Source of the DNA: Betaproteobacteria bacterium | Lineage (GTDB): Bacteria; Pseudomonadota; Gammaproteobacteria; Burkholderiales; Casimicrobiaceae | Assembly (NCBI GenBank): GCA_005888865.1 | Contig: VBCL01000090.1 | Coordinates: 532-6,850 of the forward strand | Length of the DNA: 6,319 nt | Direction: 5' to 3' | The notes under the pieces: generated by a model | The model's input: the letters and a program-made list of their open reading frames with translations, nothing else | Database searches by the model: none | What the model was told of the DNA's origin: nothing | Shown: positions 1 to 6,090 of the stretch, one piece after another | How positions within the stretch are numbered: the stretch's first letter is position 1 | Layout of the letters: each line of letters opens with the position of its first letter | Position numbers and translations under genes: made by a program

Positions 1-1116
1 GCCGTTCTTCGCGTCCGACGGTGGCGAGTGCGCGGGCGGCGCCGCTGCTGTAGGCACGTCAGCGTCGTGTGCCTCTTCCACCCACGCGTCGAGCAGCGTG
101 TAGGCGACTGCGAGGAGCACCGGGCCGACAAACAGTCCGAGCAGACCGAACGCAAACAATCCTCCGATAACGCCGGCGAAGATCAGCAGCAACGGCAAAT
201 CCGCGCCCTTCCTGATCAGGATTGGACGCAAGATGCTGTCGAGGCTCCCCACGGCGATCGTCCAAATGAGCAGCGCGACGAACCAGCCGGTGTTGCCTTG
301 CCACCACAGCCAGACGAGCCCGCCGATGAGCACCGGCAACACGCCGATCTGCGCAAGCGCCAGCATGAACATCGCCGCCGTCAGCACCGCCGCGAACGGA
401 ATGCCGGCGATCGCGAGACCGATTCCGCCCAGCACCGACTGAACCAAGGCAGTCACAACAACGCCCAGCGCGACACCCCGGATCGCCTGGCCGGCGAGGC
501 GCACAACCTGATCGCCGCGCTCGCCCGCGAGACGCCGGCCGAACCGCCGCACCCAGCGGGCGGCATCCTCGCCCGCCATGTAAAGGATCGCGGAAATAAC
601 GACGGTGAGCAGGAACTGTATGCTCACCAGGCCGAAGTTGCCGATCTCCGCGACGAACCAGCTTCCGGCGCGGACCGCGTAAGGCCTGACGATTTCAGCG
701 AGCTCTTCCGATCCCTTGTCCGCATACTCGCGCCAGACGTTTGCCGCCTTCTCGCCGACGACCGGAATCTTCCCGACGAACTCGGGCGGCGGCGGAAACT
801 TCACATCGGAGAGTCGATTCGTCCAGCCGACGATCTCGCCGGAGTTGGCGACGATGGTGCCGATCGCGGCGGAGAACGGGGCGACGAAAACCAGCAGCAG
901 CGCCGCCGTCATGATGGTGGTGGCCAGCCAGCGCTTTCCCCAGAGAAGGGACTGGAGCTTGCGCAGGATCGGCCATGTGGTCACGACGATCATCGCGGAC
1001 CAGATGGTCGCCGCGAGGAACGGCCGCAGGATCCAGACCGAGGCGGCGATGAGCCCGCCGATGATAAGGATTGCAAGAACGGTGCGGGTGAGGTCGCGGC
1101 GGAGGTCCTGTTCCAT
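1..1116 (-). CDS. ydiK: YdiK-like AI-2E/PerM family permease (3' end cut by window edge)
   Basis: Inner-membrane protein of the AI-2E transporter family (PF01594, formerly UPF0118). The family includes exporters and PerM-type permeases, and the substrate of YdiK itself is not established. The frame is open for 372 codons from ATG 1116 to the left edge with no stop. E. coli YdiK is about 370 residues, so little is likely missing. From memory, the match to YdiK is strong through the core: ATWPxL-like region near residues 45-52, the segment GVALGVVVTALVQSVLGGIG at 214-233, SLDSILRPILIRKGADLPL at 291-309, and GVIGGL followed by GLFVGPVLLAV at 315-337. Hydrophobic segments lie at about 12-32, 34-52, 64-84, 160-181, 213-235, 240-273, 277-293 and 307-341, with a soluble stretch at 85-158, the usual family layout. 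The Pro/Ala-rich tail after 350 is divergent. ATG 1116 fits the family N-terminus but has no Shine-Dalgarno sequence. Family assignment is secure; transport of AI-2 should not be assumed. Confidence 0.92.
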   Translation of the reverse strand, partial: MEQDLRRDLTRTVLAILIIGGLIAASVWILRPFLAATIWSAMIVVTTWPILRKLQSLLWGKRWLATTIMTAALLLVFVAPFSAAIGTIVANSGEIVGWTNRLSDVKFPPPPEFVGKIPVVGEKAANVWREYADKGSEELAEIVRPYAVRAGSWFVAEIGNFGLVSIQFLLTVVISAILYMAGEDAARWVRRFGRRLAGERGDQVVRLAGQAIRGVALGVVVTALVQSVLGGIGLAIAGIPFAAVLTAAMFMLALAQIGVLPVLIGGLVWLWWQGNTGWFVALLIWTIAVGSLDSILRPILIRKGADLPLLLIFAGVIGGLFAFGLLGLFVGPVLLAVAYTLLDAWVEEAHDADVPTAAAPPAHSPPSDAKNG

Positions 1117-1126
1117 GATCGCCGCT

Positions 1127-1132
1127 ACTATA
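1127..1132 (-). promoter_or_regulatory. Possible -10 box for the ydiK-like gene
   Basis: On the minus strand the hexamer TATAGT (5 of 6 to TATAAT) ends 10 bases before the ATG of the ydiK-like gene. No convincing -35 is seen at 16-18 bases upstream (GTCTTC at spacing 17). If it is used, transcription would begin only a few bases before the start codon, giving an almost leaderless message, which would fit the absence of a ribosome-binding site. A six-base match of this kind can occur by chance. Confidence 0.3.
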
Positions 1133-1177
1133 GCGCAGCCCGAGCGGGGGAAGACTGCTGCCGCGACAAGCTCCGAT

Positions 1178-1206
1178 TTGACAGTGGCTCGTCCCCTTGC
1201 GATAGT
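1178..1206 (+). promoter_or_regulatory. Sigma-70-type promoter for the patatin gene
   Basis: A perfect -35 TTGACA (1178-1183) is followed by a 17-base spacer and a -10 GATAGT (1201-1206, 4 of 6 to consensus). The spacing is optimal, and the element stands out in GC-rich DNA within the divergent intergenic region. The predicted start of transcription is near 1213, about 159 bases before the GTG start of the patatin gene, so the message would carry a long leader. The activity is inferred from sequence only. Confidence 0.6.
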
Positions 1207-1249
1207 CCGCCGGAGTGTCATCGTCACCTTGTCTCTATCGGGAGGCATC

Positions 1250-1288
1250 GTGCCGTGGACCCACCCGCGATGCCAAGCGCCCAGTTAG
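1250..1288 (+). CDS. Possible 12-codon leader ORF upstream of the patatin gene
   Basis: A GTG at 1250 is preceded by GGGAGG (1240-1245), a strong Shine-Dalgarno match with a short 4-base spacer. It opens a frame of 12 codons, MPWTHPRCQAPS, ending at TAG 1286-1288. It lies inside the leader predicted from the promoter at 1178-1206. It has a better ribosome-binding site than the patatin gene itself. No regulatory amino-acid run is evident, and a chance occurrence is quite possible. Confidence 0.2.
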   Translation: MPWTHPRCQAPS

Positions 1289-1320
1289 CTTCAGAGCTTC
1301 CGCACAGGGTTATTCCCCAC

Positions 1321-1359
1321 GTCGACGGATCGCCGCGCATGGCCGAGCGGGTCCGCGAC
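1321..1359 (+). promoter_or_regulatory. Imperfect hairpin in the leader just before the patatin start
   Basis: GTCG (1321-1324) pairs with CGAC (1356-1359), CGGA (1326-1329) with TCCG (1352-1355), and CCGC (1333-1336) with GCGG (1347-1350). This gives 12 pairs with one bulged A, a small internal loop and a 10-base apical loop. It ends 12 bases before the GTG start at 1372, so it could influence ribosome access. No T-tract follows, so it does not look like an intrinsic terminator. GC-rich DNA forms such structures readily. Confidence 0.3.
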
Positions 1360-1371
1360 TACAAGTAAATC

Positions 1372-3612
1372 GTGACAAGCTGGGGTTTCGCTCATCGCGC
1401 CCCGCGCATCGCCGCCGCGCTGCTTATCGCCGCAGCGGCGACCGATGCATTCGCTCAGGCGCCGGCCCCGGGCGCTTCGCGACCCGCCACGCGGCCGAAG
1501 ATTTGCGTAGTCCTCTCAGGCGGCGGGGCGCGCGGCGCCGCGCACGTCGGTGTGCTCAAGGTGCTGGAAGAGATGCGCGTCCCGGTCGACTGCATCACCG
1601 GAACGAGCATGGGCTCGCTGGTCGGGGCAGCCTACGCGACCGGGACGACGATTCCCGAGATGGAACTGATTCTCGCGGGCATTTCGACCGAGCTCCTGTT
1701 CAAGGAGAGGCCGCCACGGCAGGAGCAGGCGATCCGCCGCAAGCTCGACGACCGCCTCGACTTCGTCGGTCCCGAGATCGGCTTTCGAGACTGGGAGTTC
1801 GAATTGCCCAAGGGCTTCGTCTCCGGCGTGCAATTGGAAACCGTGCTGCGCTACCTGGCGAAGGCCAAGGGATATCGCAAGTTCGACGAGCTGGGCATCC
1901 CCTTCCGCGCGGTCGCCACCGATCTCGTGACCGGCAAGGCGGTTGTGTTCGCCGACGGCGAGCTTGCGAACGTGATGCGCGCGAGCATGTCGGTGCCGGG
2001 GGCGATCGCGCCGGCCGAGTTCGACGGCAAGATTCTGGTGGATGGCGGCCTCACCAATAACCTGCCGATCGACGTCGCGCGGACGATGGGGGCGGACGTC
2101 GTCATCGCGGTGAATCTTGGCACGCCGCTGGCGCCGCGCGATCAGCTCAACTCGATCCTCGGCGTGAGCGGCCAGGTCATCAACATCCTGACCGAGCAGA
2201 ACGTTCAGCTTTCGCTGGCGACGCTCAAGCCCACCGATATTCTTATCCTGCCGGAGCTAGGCGATTTTTCCGCCGCGGATTTCGATCATCTGCCGAAGAC
2301 CGTCCCGATCGGCGAAGCAGCCACACGCAAGGTCGCCGACCGGCTCGCTCGCCTGAGCCTGCCGCCGGCGGAATACGCGGCGTTGCGCACGCGCCAGCTC
2401 ATCGCTGCAAGCACGGATACACGCCCGGTCGACGAGATCCGCTTCCTCAATCTGCACCGCGTGAACGCCGAGACAGCACAAGCGGTCATGGATACGAAGC
2501 CGGGACAATCGCTGGACCCACAGGTGCTCGACGCCGACCTGCGCCGGCTCTACGGCACCGGCGATTTCGAGCACGTCAACTATCGCATCATCGAGGAGCC
2601 CGGCAAGCGCGTGCTTGCGGTCGATGCGGTGGAGAAGTCGTGGGGGCCGAATTACCTGCGCTTCGGTCTGGGGTTCTCGAGTGACTTCAAGGGCGACAAC
2701 TTCTTCAATCTATTGACGAGCTATCGCCGGACGTGGATCAACTCGCTGGGCGCCGAGTGGCGCAACGATCTGCAGATCGGTCAGACCGCGTCTTTCGCCA
2801 GCGAGTTCTATCAGCCACTCGACGCCCAGCAGTATTTCTTCGTCGCGCCTCGGGTCGAGCTGCAAAGACGCGTGGTCGACCTGTTTCAGGGGGATCGCCG
2901 TCTCGCCACCTACGATGTCCGTTACGCCCGCGCCGGATTCGACGTCGGCGGCCAATTGACGCGCTACGGCGAGTTGCGCCTGGGCGTGCTCGCCGGGACG
3001 CTCGAGGCCTCGCTCAACACCGGGCCGCCCGAGCTCGCCCCTCCCGCGGGCCGCATCGAGCAGGGCGCGTTCACCGGGCGGCTCATCTTCGATCAGCTCG
3101 ACAGCGCGATCTTTCCACGCAGCGGCGCGGCGGCGTCGGCGCATGTATTCGCCTCGAGCGCAGCGCTCGGTGCGGACGATCCCTACACCAAATGGGATGC
3201 CGACGGGGTCGCGGCATGGTCGTTCGGCGATCACACCTTCAACTTCGGAGTCAAGGCCGGAGGCAAGCTCGGCAACGACGCACTTCCTCGCTACGACTTG
3301 TTCCAGTGGGGCGGCTTCCTGCAGCAGTCCGGGTACTCGACCGGCGCGCTCGTCACGGATCATTTCACCTTCGCGCGCCTGATGTACTACAACAAGTTCA
3401 TCCGGCAAAAATTGCTCGAAGGTGTCTACGCGGGGTTTTCGCTGGAGGCGGGAAAATACGGCACGCCGCTGGTGCCGGGCTCGCCGACGGGGTTCCTCAA
3501 ATCGGCCAGCGTTTTCCTGGGCGCGGATACCCCGGTCGGACCGCTGTACTTCGGCTACGGTCGCGCCGCGGATCACAACAGCAGCTTTTATCTCTTCCTC
3601 GGGCGGCCGTGA
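1372..3612 (+). CDS. PlpD-type patatin-like phospholipase, type Vd autotransporter
   Basis: Predicted secreted lipid hydrolase fused to its own outer-membrane barrel, 746 residues, close to Pseudomonas aeruginosa PlpD (about 730). A signal peptide covers residues 1-29 (Arg-containing n-region, Ala/Leu core, AFA-Q cleavage site). The patatin domain spans about 43-250: oxyanion-hole motif SGGGARG at 49-55, nucleophile elbow GTSMG at 77-81 with Ser79, and DGG at 224-226 with Asp224. The Ser-Asp dyad is therefore intact. A POTRA-like domain follows at about 353-421 (VDEIRFLN to VLAVDAVEK). From about 424 to the end, alternating strands of a 16-strand Omp85/surface-antigen-type barrel run to SSFYLFLGRP. 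Members of this class are phospholipase A1-type enzymes; the substrate here is inferred. GTG 1372 is chosen because an in-frame TAA lies at 1366-1368 and no later start keeps the signal peptide. The Shine-Dalgarno sequence is poor. The protein ends in Pro rather than the aromatic residue common in outer-membrane proteins. Confidence 0.93.
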   Translation: MTSWGFAHRAPRIAAALLIAAAATDAFAQAPAPGASRPATRPKICVVLSGGGARGAAHVGVLKVLEEMRVPVDCITGTSMGSLVGAAYATGTTIPEMELILAGISTELLFKERPPRQEQAIRRKLDDRLDFVGPEIGFRDWEFELPKGFVSGVQLETVLRYLAKAKGYRKFDELGIPFRAVATDLVTGKAVVFADGELANVMRASMSVPGAIAPAEFDGKILVDGGLTNNLPIDVARTMGADVVIAVNLGTPLAPRDQLNSILGVSGQVINILTEQNVQLSLATLKPTDILILPELGDFSAADFDHLPKTVPIGEAATRKVADRLARLSLPPAEYAALRTRQLIAASTDTRPVDEIRFLNLHRVNAETAQAVMDTKPGQSLDPQVLDADLRRLYGTGDFEHVNYRIIEEPGKRVLAVDAVEKSWGPNYLRFGLGFSSDFKGDNFFNLLTSYRRTWINSLGAEWRNDLQIGQTASFASEFYQPLDAQQYFFVAPRVELQRRVVDLFQGDRRLATYDVRYARAGFDVGGQLTRYGELRLGVLAGTLEASLNTGPPELAPPAGRIEQGAFTGRLIFDQLDSAIFPRSGAAASAHVFASSAALGADDPYTKWDADGVAAWSFGDHTFNFGVKAGGKLGNDALPRYDLFQWGGFLQQSGYSTGALVTDHFTFARLMYYNKFIRQKLLEGVYAGFSLEAGKYGTPLVPGSPTGFLKSASVFLGADTPVGPLYFGYGRAADHNSSFYLFLGRP

Positions 3613-3625
3613 CGGCGCCGACGCT

Positions 3626-4579
3626 CTACGACGCGACCGCGGCACGCGGACGCAGCGAGACCAGCGCCACTCCGGCGAGGACCAGCACGGCTCCGCCAAC
3701 CTGGATCCAATGCACCGGCTCGCCGAGAATCCACAGTCCGAGCCAGATCGTAAACACGGGCCCGAGCGATCCGACAAGCGAGGTGCGGTTGGCGCCGATG
3801 CGCTTGATTGCTTCGGCGATGAGATAGGTCGGCAACACGGTCGAGAAGATCGCCATCGTGAGCGACAGGAGCTGAATGCGCGGCGGCGCGGCGAGCGCCG
3901 CTGCGGGCCGCGTCGCGGCGAACTGGCCAAAGACGAATGCCGATGAAATGAGCATCGCCAGCGCGATGAAGCGAAGGCTTCCGAGCTTGGCGATGACCGG
4001 GCCGGCCCCGATCAGGTAAAGCGCGTAAAACACCGAACTGGCGAACACCAGCGCGCCGCCGAGCCATAGCGCATGTGCGTCGCCGGAGAAAGTAAGGTCC
4101 CGTCCGAAGACGAGCGCGATGCCCGCGTAGGACAGCACGAGGGCGAGCGCGATCCGCCCGGTGATCCGCTGCCCCAGGAAGATCGCGGAGAGCACGACGA
4201 CGAGCGTCGGATAGAGGTAGAGCATCAAGCGCTCCAGCGCCGCAGTCACGTACTGCAGGCCCATGAAGTCCACCAGGCTCGCCAGGTAATAACCGATGAA
4301 TCCGAGCCAGACGATCCTCAGCCAATCGCTGCGCGTGAGCGGTGTCGTGGCGCGACCGCGCGCGCTGGCGAAGAGCGCCATGAGCAGGAAGATCGGCGCC
4401 GAGTAGATCATCCGCAGGGTGAGCAACGTCACTGCGTCGATCGGCTCCCAGGCGTAGGCGAGCTTGATCAGGATCGCCTTGAACGAGAACCCGAGCACGC
4501 CGATCACGGCGAGCAGCGGCCCGACCCAAGGCGCGTCGGCTCGCGCGGCCTCCTTGACTCGATGGAGCGTTGATGTCAC
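3626..4579 (-). CDS. EamA/DMT-superfamily permease
   Basis: Inner-membrane permease of the drug/metabolite transporter superfamily with two EamA repeats (PF00892). Substrate is unknown. About ten hydrophobic segments are visible. The repeat ends show the family signature twice: ALERLMLYLYPTLVVVLSAI followed by LGQRITG in the first half, and GSLGPVFTIWLGLWILGEP in the second, each followed by a hydrophobic helix. From GTG 4579 (start MTSTLHRVKEAAR) the product is 317 residues, near the family norm, with the first helix about 18 residues in. An upstream GTG at 4648 would add 23 residues rich in Arg/Gly/Thr, would place the start 15 bases after the uppP stop, and would put the hairpin at 4619-4637 inside the coding region. 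Neither start has a clear ribosome-binding site. It lies downstream of uppP on the same strand and converges on the patatin gene with 13 bases between the stops. A direct link to undecaprenyl phosphate is not shown. Confidence 0.88.
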   Translation of the reverse strand: MTSTLHRVKEAARADAPWVGPLLAVIGVLGFSFKAILIKLAYAWEPIDAVTLLTLRMIYSAPIFLLMALFASARGRATTPLTRSDWLRIVWLGFIGYYLASLVDFMGLQYVTAALERLMLYLYPTLVVVLSAIFLGQRITGRIALALVLSYAGIALVFGRDLTFSGDAHALWLGGALVFASSVFYALYLIGAGPVIAKLGSLRFIALAMLISSAFVFGQFAATRPAAALAAPPRIQLLSLTMAIFSTVLPTYLIAEAIKRIGANRTSLVGSLGPVFTIWLGLWILGEPVHWIQVGGAVLVLAGVALVSLRPRAAVAS

Positions 4580-4618
4580 GTGCCGCGTCGGCCGCTGCGT
4601 CGACTCGCCGCGCGCGAT

Positions 4619-4637
4619 CCCCACGCTACGCGTGGGG
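4619..4637 (-). repeat. Perfect 8-bp-stem hairpin between uppP and the EamA permease
   Basis: CCCCACGC (4619-4626), a 3-base loop TAC and GCGTGGGG (4630-4637) form a perfect inverted repeat with seven of its eight pairs G-C or C-G. It lies between the uppP stop (4664) and the preferred EamA start (4579). It has no T-run after it on either strand, so it is not a classical rho-independent terminator. It could be an intercistronic stabiliser or attenuating structure. If the upstream GTG at 4648 were the real start, it would lie in coding sequence. A GGGGCCCC palindrome (4634-4641) overlaps one arm and could compete. Confidence 0.45.
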
Positions 4638-4663
4638 CCCCTCGCCACGGGCTCGCGCCGCTG

Positions 4664-5494
4664 CTACTCCCACTCCACGAGCCCGGCGTAGGCTGTCGCG
4701 AGGATGACCACCCCGAACGCGATCCGGTACCACACGAATGGAATGAAGTCGTGGTGCGCGACGTAACGGAGCAAGCCGCGGACGACAAAAAACGCGCTCA
4801 CGAAAGCCGTCACGAAGCCGACGCCGACCATCGATAAGTCACCGCTCGCGAGCAGGTGGCGGTTCTTGATGAACTCGTAGCCGGTCGCGGCGAAGAGCGT
4901 TGGAATAGCGAGGAAGAACGAGAATTCGGTCGCGGCCGTGCGCGACAGGCCGAACAGCATGCCACCGATGATCGTCGCGCCCGAGCGCGACGTTCCCGGG
5001 ATCAACGCGAAGGCCTGCGCGATGCCGACCTTGAGCGCATCGGGCCAGCGCATGTCGTCGATGTGGTCGATGCGCACCGTGCCCGGGTTGCGTCGCTGAC
5101 GGCGCTCCGCCCACAGGATCACGAACGCGCCGGCGATGAACGCGCTCGCGACCGGCACGGGAGCAAACAGTCGCGCCTTGATCGCGCTGCCGAAGGCGAG
5201 CCCGAGCACGGCGGCGGGAAGAAACGCGACCAGCAGGTTGAGCACGAAGCGCTGTGCGCCACGGTCACGGAAGACGCCTGCCGCCACGGCCAGGAGCTTG
5301 ACGCGATACTCCCAGCACACGGCGAGGATCGCGCCGGCCTGGATGACGATCTCGAAGAGCTTCGCCTTTTCTCCCGTGTAGCCAAGGAGCGATCCCGCAA
5401 CGATCAGGTGCCCGGTGCTCGAGACAGGAAGAAATTCGGTGAGCCCCTCGACGATGCCGAGGATCGCGGCGGTAATCAGGTTGGCGTCGGTCAT
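4664..5494 (-). CDS. uppP: Undecaprenyl-diphosphatase (UppP/BacA)
   Basis: Integral inner-membrane enzyme that dephosphorylates undecaprenyl diphosphate to the monophosphate, recycling the lipid carrier for peptidoglycan and other envelope polymers. Overproduction of family members gives bacitracin resistance. From ATG 5494 the product is 276 residues (E. coli BacA is 273). The N-terminal catalytic signature VEGLTEFLPVSSTGH runs at 15-29, giving Glu16, Glu20, Ser26 and His29, which correspond to E. coli E17, E21, S27 and H30. The second signature PGTSRSGAT is at 166-174 with Arg170 (E. coli R174). EFSFFLAIP and the C-terminal FIPFVWYR segment also match the family. Multiple hydrophobic segments fit the inverted-repeat polytopic fold. 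A TTG at 5506 would add four residues. Neither start has a good Shine-Dalgarno site, so ATG is preferred on family length and codon. Downstream on the same strand is the EamA permease; upstream is a palindromic repeat. Confidence 0.97.
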   Translation of the reverse strand: MTDANLITAAILGIVEGLTEFLPVSSTGHLIVAGSLLGYTGEKAKLFEIVIQAGAILAVCWEYRVKLLAVAAGVFRDRGAQRFVLNLLVAFLPAAVLGLAFGSAIKARLFAPVPVASAFIAGAFVILWAERRQRRNPGTVRIDHIDDMRWPDALKVGIAQAFALIPGTSRSGATIIGGMLFGLSRTAATEFSFFLAIPTLFAATGYEFIKNRHLLASGDLSMVGVGFVTAFVSAFFVVRGLLRYVAHHDFIPFVWYRIAFGVVILATAYAGLVEWE

Positions 5495-5527
5495 CTCGGT
5501 GGGCAAACGCGACAGGAAGGAAAAGCT

Positions 5528-5603
5528 TGAACCACAGAGGACACAGAGCGCACAGAGATCTTACAGGGTCTTCCTCTGTGTCCTCAGTGCTCTCTGTGGT
5601 GGA
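5528..5603. repeat. Palindromic CACAGAG repeat, copy 1 (between yidB-like gene and uppP)
   Basis: The left arm begins ACCACAGAG and contains three CACAGAG heptamers exactly nine bases apart (starting 5533, 5542, 5551). After a spacer of about 14 bases the right arm (5573-5600) carries the complements CTCTGTG, CTCAGTG and CTCTGTG at the same period. Reversed and complemented, the right arm matches the left at 22 of 28 positions, so the unit can fold into a long hairpin. It is followed by an A-run at 5603-5609. It occupies most of the gap between the yidB-like stop and uppP and shares 38 of 39 bases of its left part with copy 2 (5528-5566 against 6091-6129). This is an interspersed noncoding repeat, perhaps REP- or MITE-like. 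Similar CACAGAG-rich palindromes are, from memory, widespread in proteobacterial intergenic regions. Confidence 0.85.
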
Positions 5604-5650
5604 AAAAAACGCGGACAGCTCGGAGCGTGCCGGCCCGCGATTGTAACCGC

Positions 5651-6052
5651 TCAGGCGCGCTTGCCGAGCGCGGACAGCGCCTGCTTGAGCATGTCGGCGT
5701 GATCAGGGGACAGTTGGCCGTTCGGGGTCAGATGATCGATGATTTGCGGCAGGACCTGCGCGAGCCCCGAGCTTGTGTCAGCGTGCGACAAACCCAGTTG
5801 CTGCGCGATCTCGCCGATCGAGCCGGTGCCGAGAACCTCCTGCAACTGACTGCCCGTCACCGGCTGATTCGCGCCGGTTCCAACCCACGAGCCGACCTGA
5901 TTGGCAAGCCCGCCTTGCTGAAGCTTGCTGATGATCCCGGGCAAGCCGCCGTTTTGCTGGACCAATTGAAGCGCCATCGCGACCAGCGGGCTCGGTCCCT
6001 GCTGTACGCCGCCGCCGAGCACGCCACTCAACAAACCGTCCAAAAGTCCCAT
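5651..6052 (-). CDS. yidB: YidB-like DUF937 family protein
   Basis: Small protein of 133 residues; E. coli YidB is 132. Function is not established for the family. The match to YidB covers the whole length: N-terminal MGLLDGLLSGVLGGG, then GGLPGIISKLQQGGLANQVGSW at 35-56 (YidB has GGIQVLLEKLQSGGLGAILSTW at this position), VTGSQLQEVLGT at 65-76, IAQQLGLS at 82-89, and LPQIIDHLTPNGQL at 101-114. No signal peptide or membrane helix is seen; the Gly-rich N-terminus is followed by short amphipathic helices, suggesting a soluble all-alpha protein. ATG 6052 has a good ribosome-binding site: GGGAG at 6059-6063, six bases upstream. It is the clearest such site in the window. The gene is isolated from both neighbours by copies of the same palindromic repeat. 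Confidence 0.9.
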   Translation of the reverse strand: MGLLDGLLSGVLGGGVQQGPSPLVAMALQLVQQNGGLPGIISKLQQGGLANQVGSWVGTGANQPVTGSQLQEVLGTGSIGEIAQQLGLSHADTSSGLAQVLPQIIDHLTPNGQLSPDHADMLKQALSALGKRA

Positions 6053-6058
6053 TGACTG

Positions 6059-6063
6059 CTCCC
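6059..6063 (-). promoter_or_regulatory. Ribosome-binding site of the yidB-like gene
   Basis: GGGAG on the minus strand lies six bases before ATG 6052 and fixes the start of the yidB-like gene. Other large ORFs in the window lack a comparable site. Confidence 0.75.
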
Positions 6064-6090
6064 AAAAAGAACAAGAAACCTCAAAAGCAC

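Noticed and set aside
1309..1319. TTATTCCCCAC as a DnaA box
   Set aside because: It departs from the TTATCCACA consensus, stands alone and has no origin-like AT-rich region or dnaA/dnaN gene nearby.
28..1368. 446-codon plus-strand open frame opposite the ydiK-like gene
   Set aside because: Its translation is a hydrophilic, Arg/Asp/Gln-rich composition typical of the antisense of GC-rich membrane-protein codons. The minus strand encodes a clear YdiK homologue.
1215..2060. 281-codon plus-strand frame overlapping the patatin N-terminus
   Set aside because: Arg-rich frame-shifted reading of the patatin catalytic domain; the real frame has all family motifs.
3613..3620. CGGCGCCG palindrome as a bidirectional terminator
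   Set aside because: Eight bases of self-complementary GC with no loop and no T-tract on either side; expected by chance at this GC content.
2710..3930. 406-codon minus-strand open frame opposite the patatin barrel
   Set aside because: It spans the ends of two well-supported genes on different strands and has a low-complexity Arg/Ser/Ala start. It is a GC-driven shadow.
4856..5530. 224-codon plus-strand frame opposite uppP
   Set aside because: Charged, Arg/Glu-rich antisense of a membrane protein; uppP signatures are intact on the minus strand.
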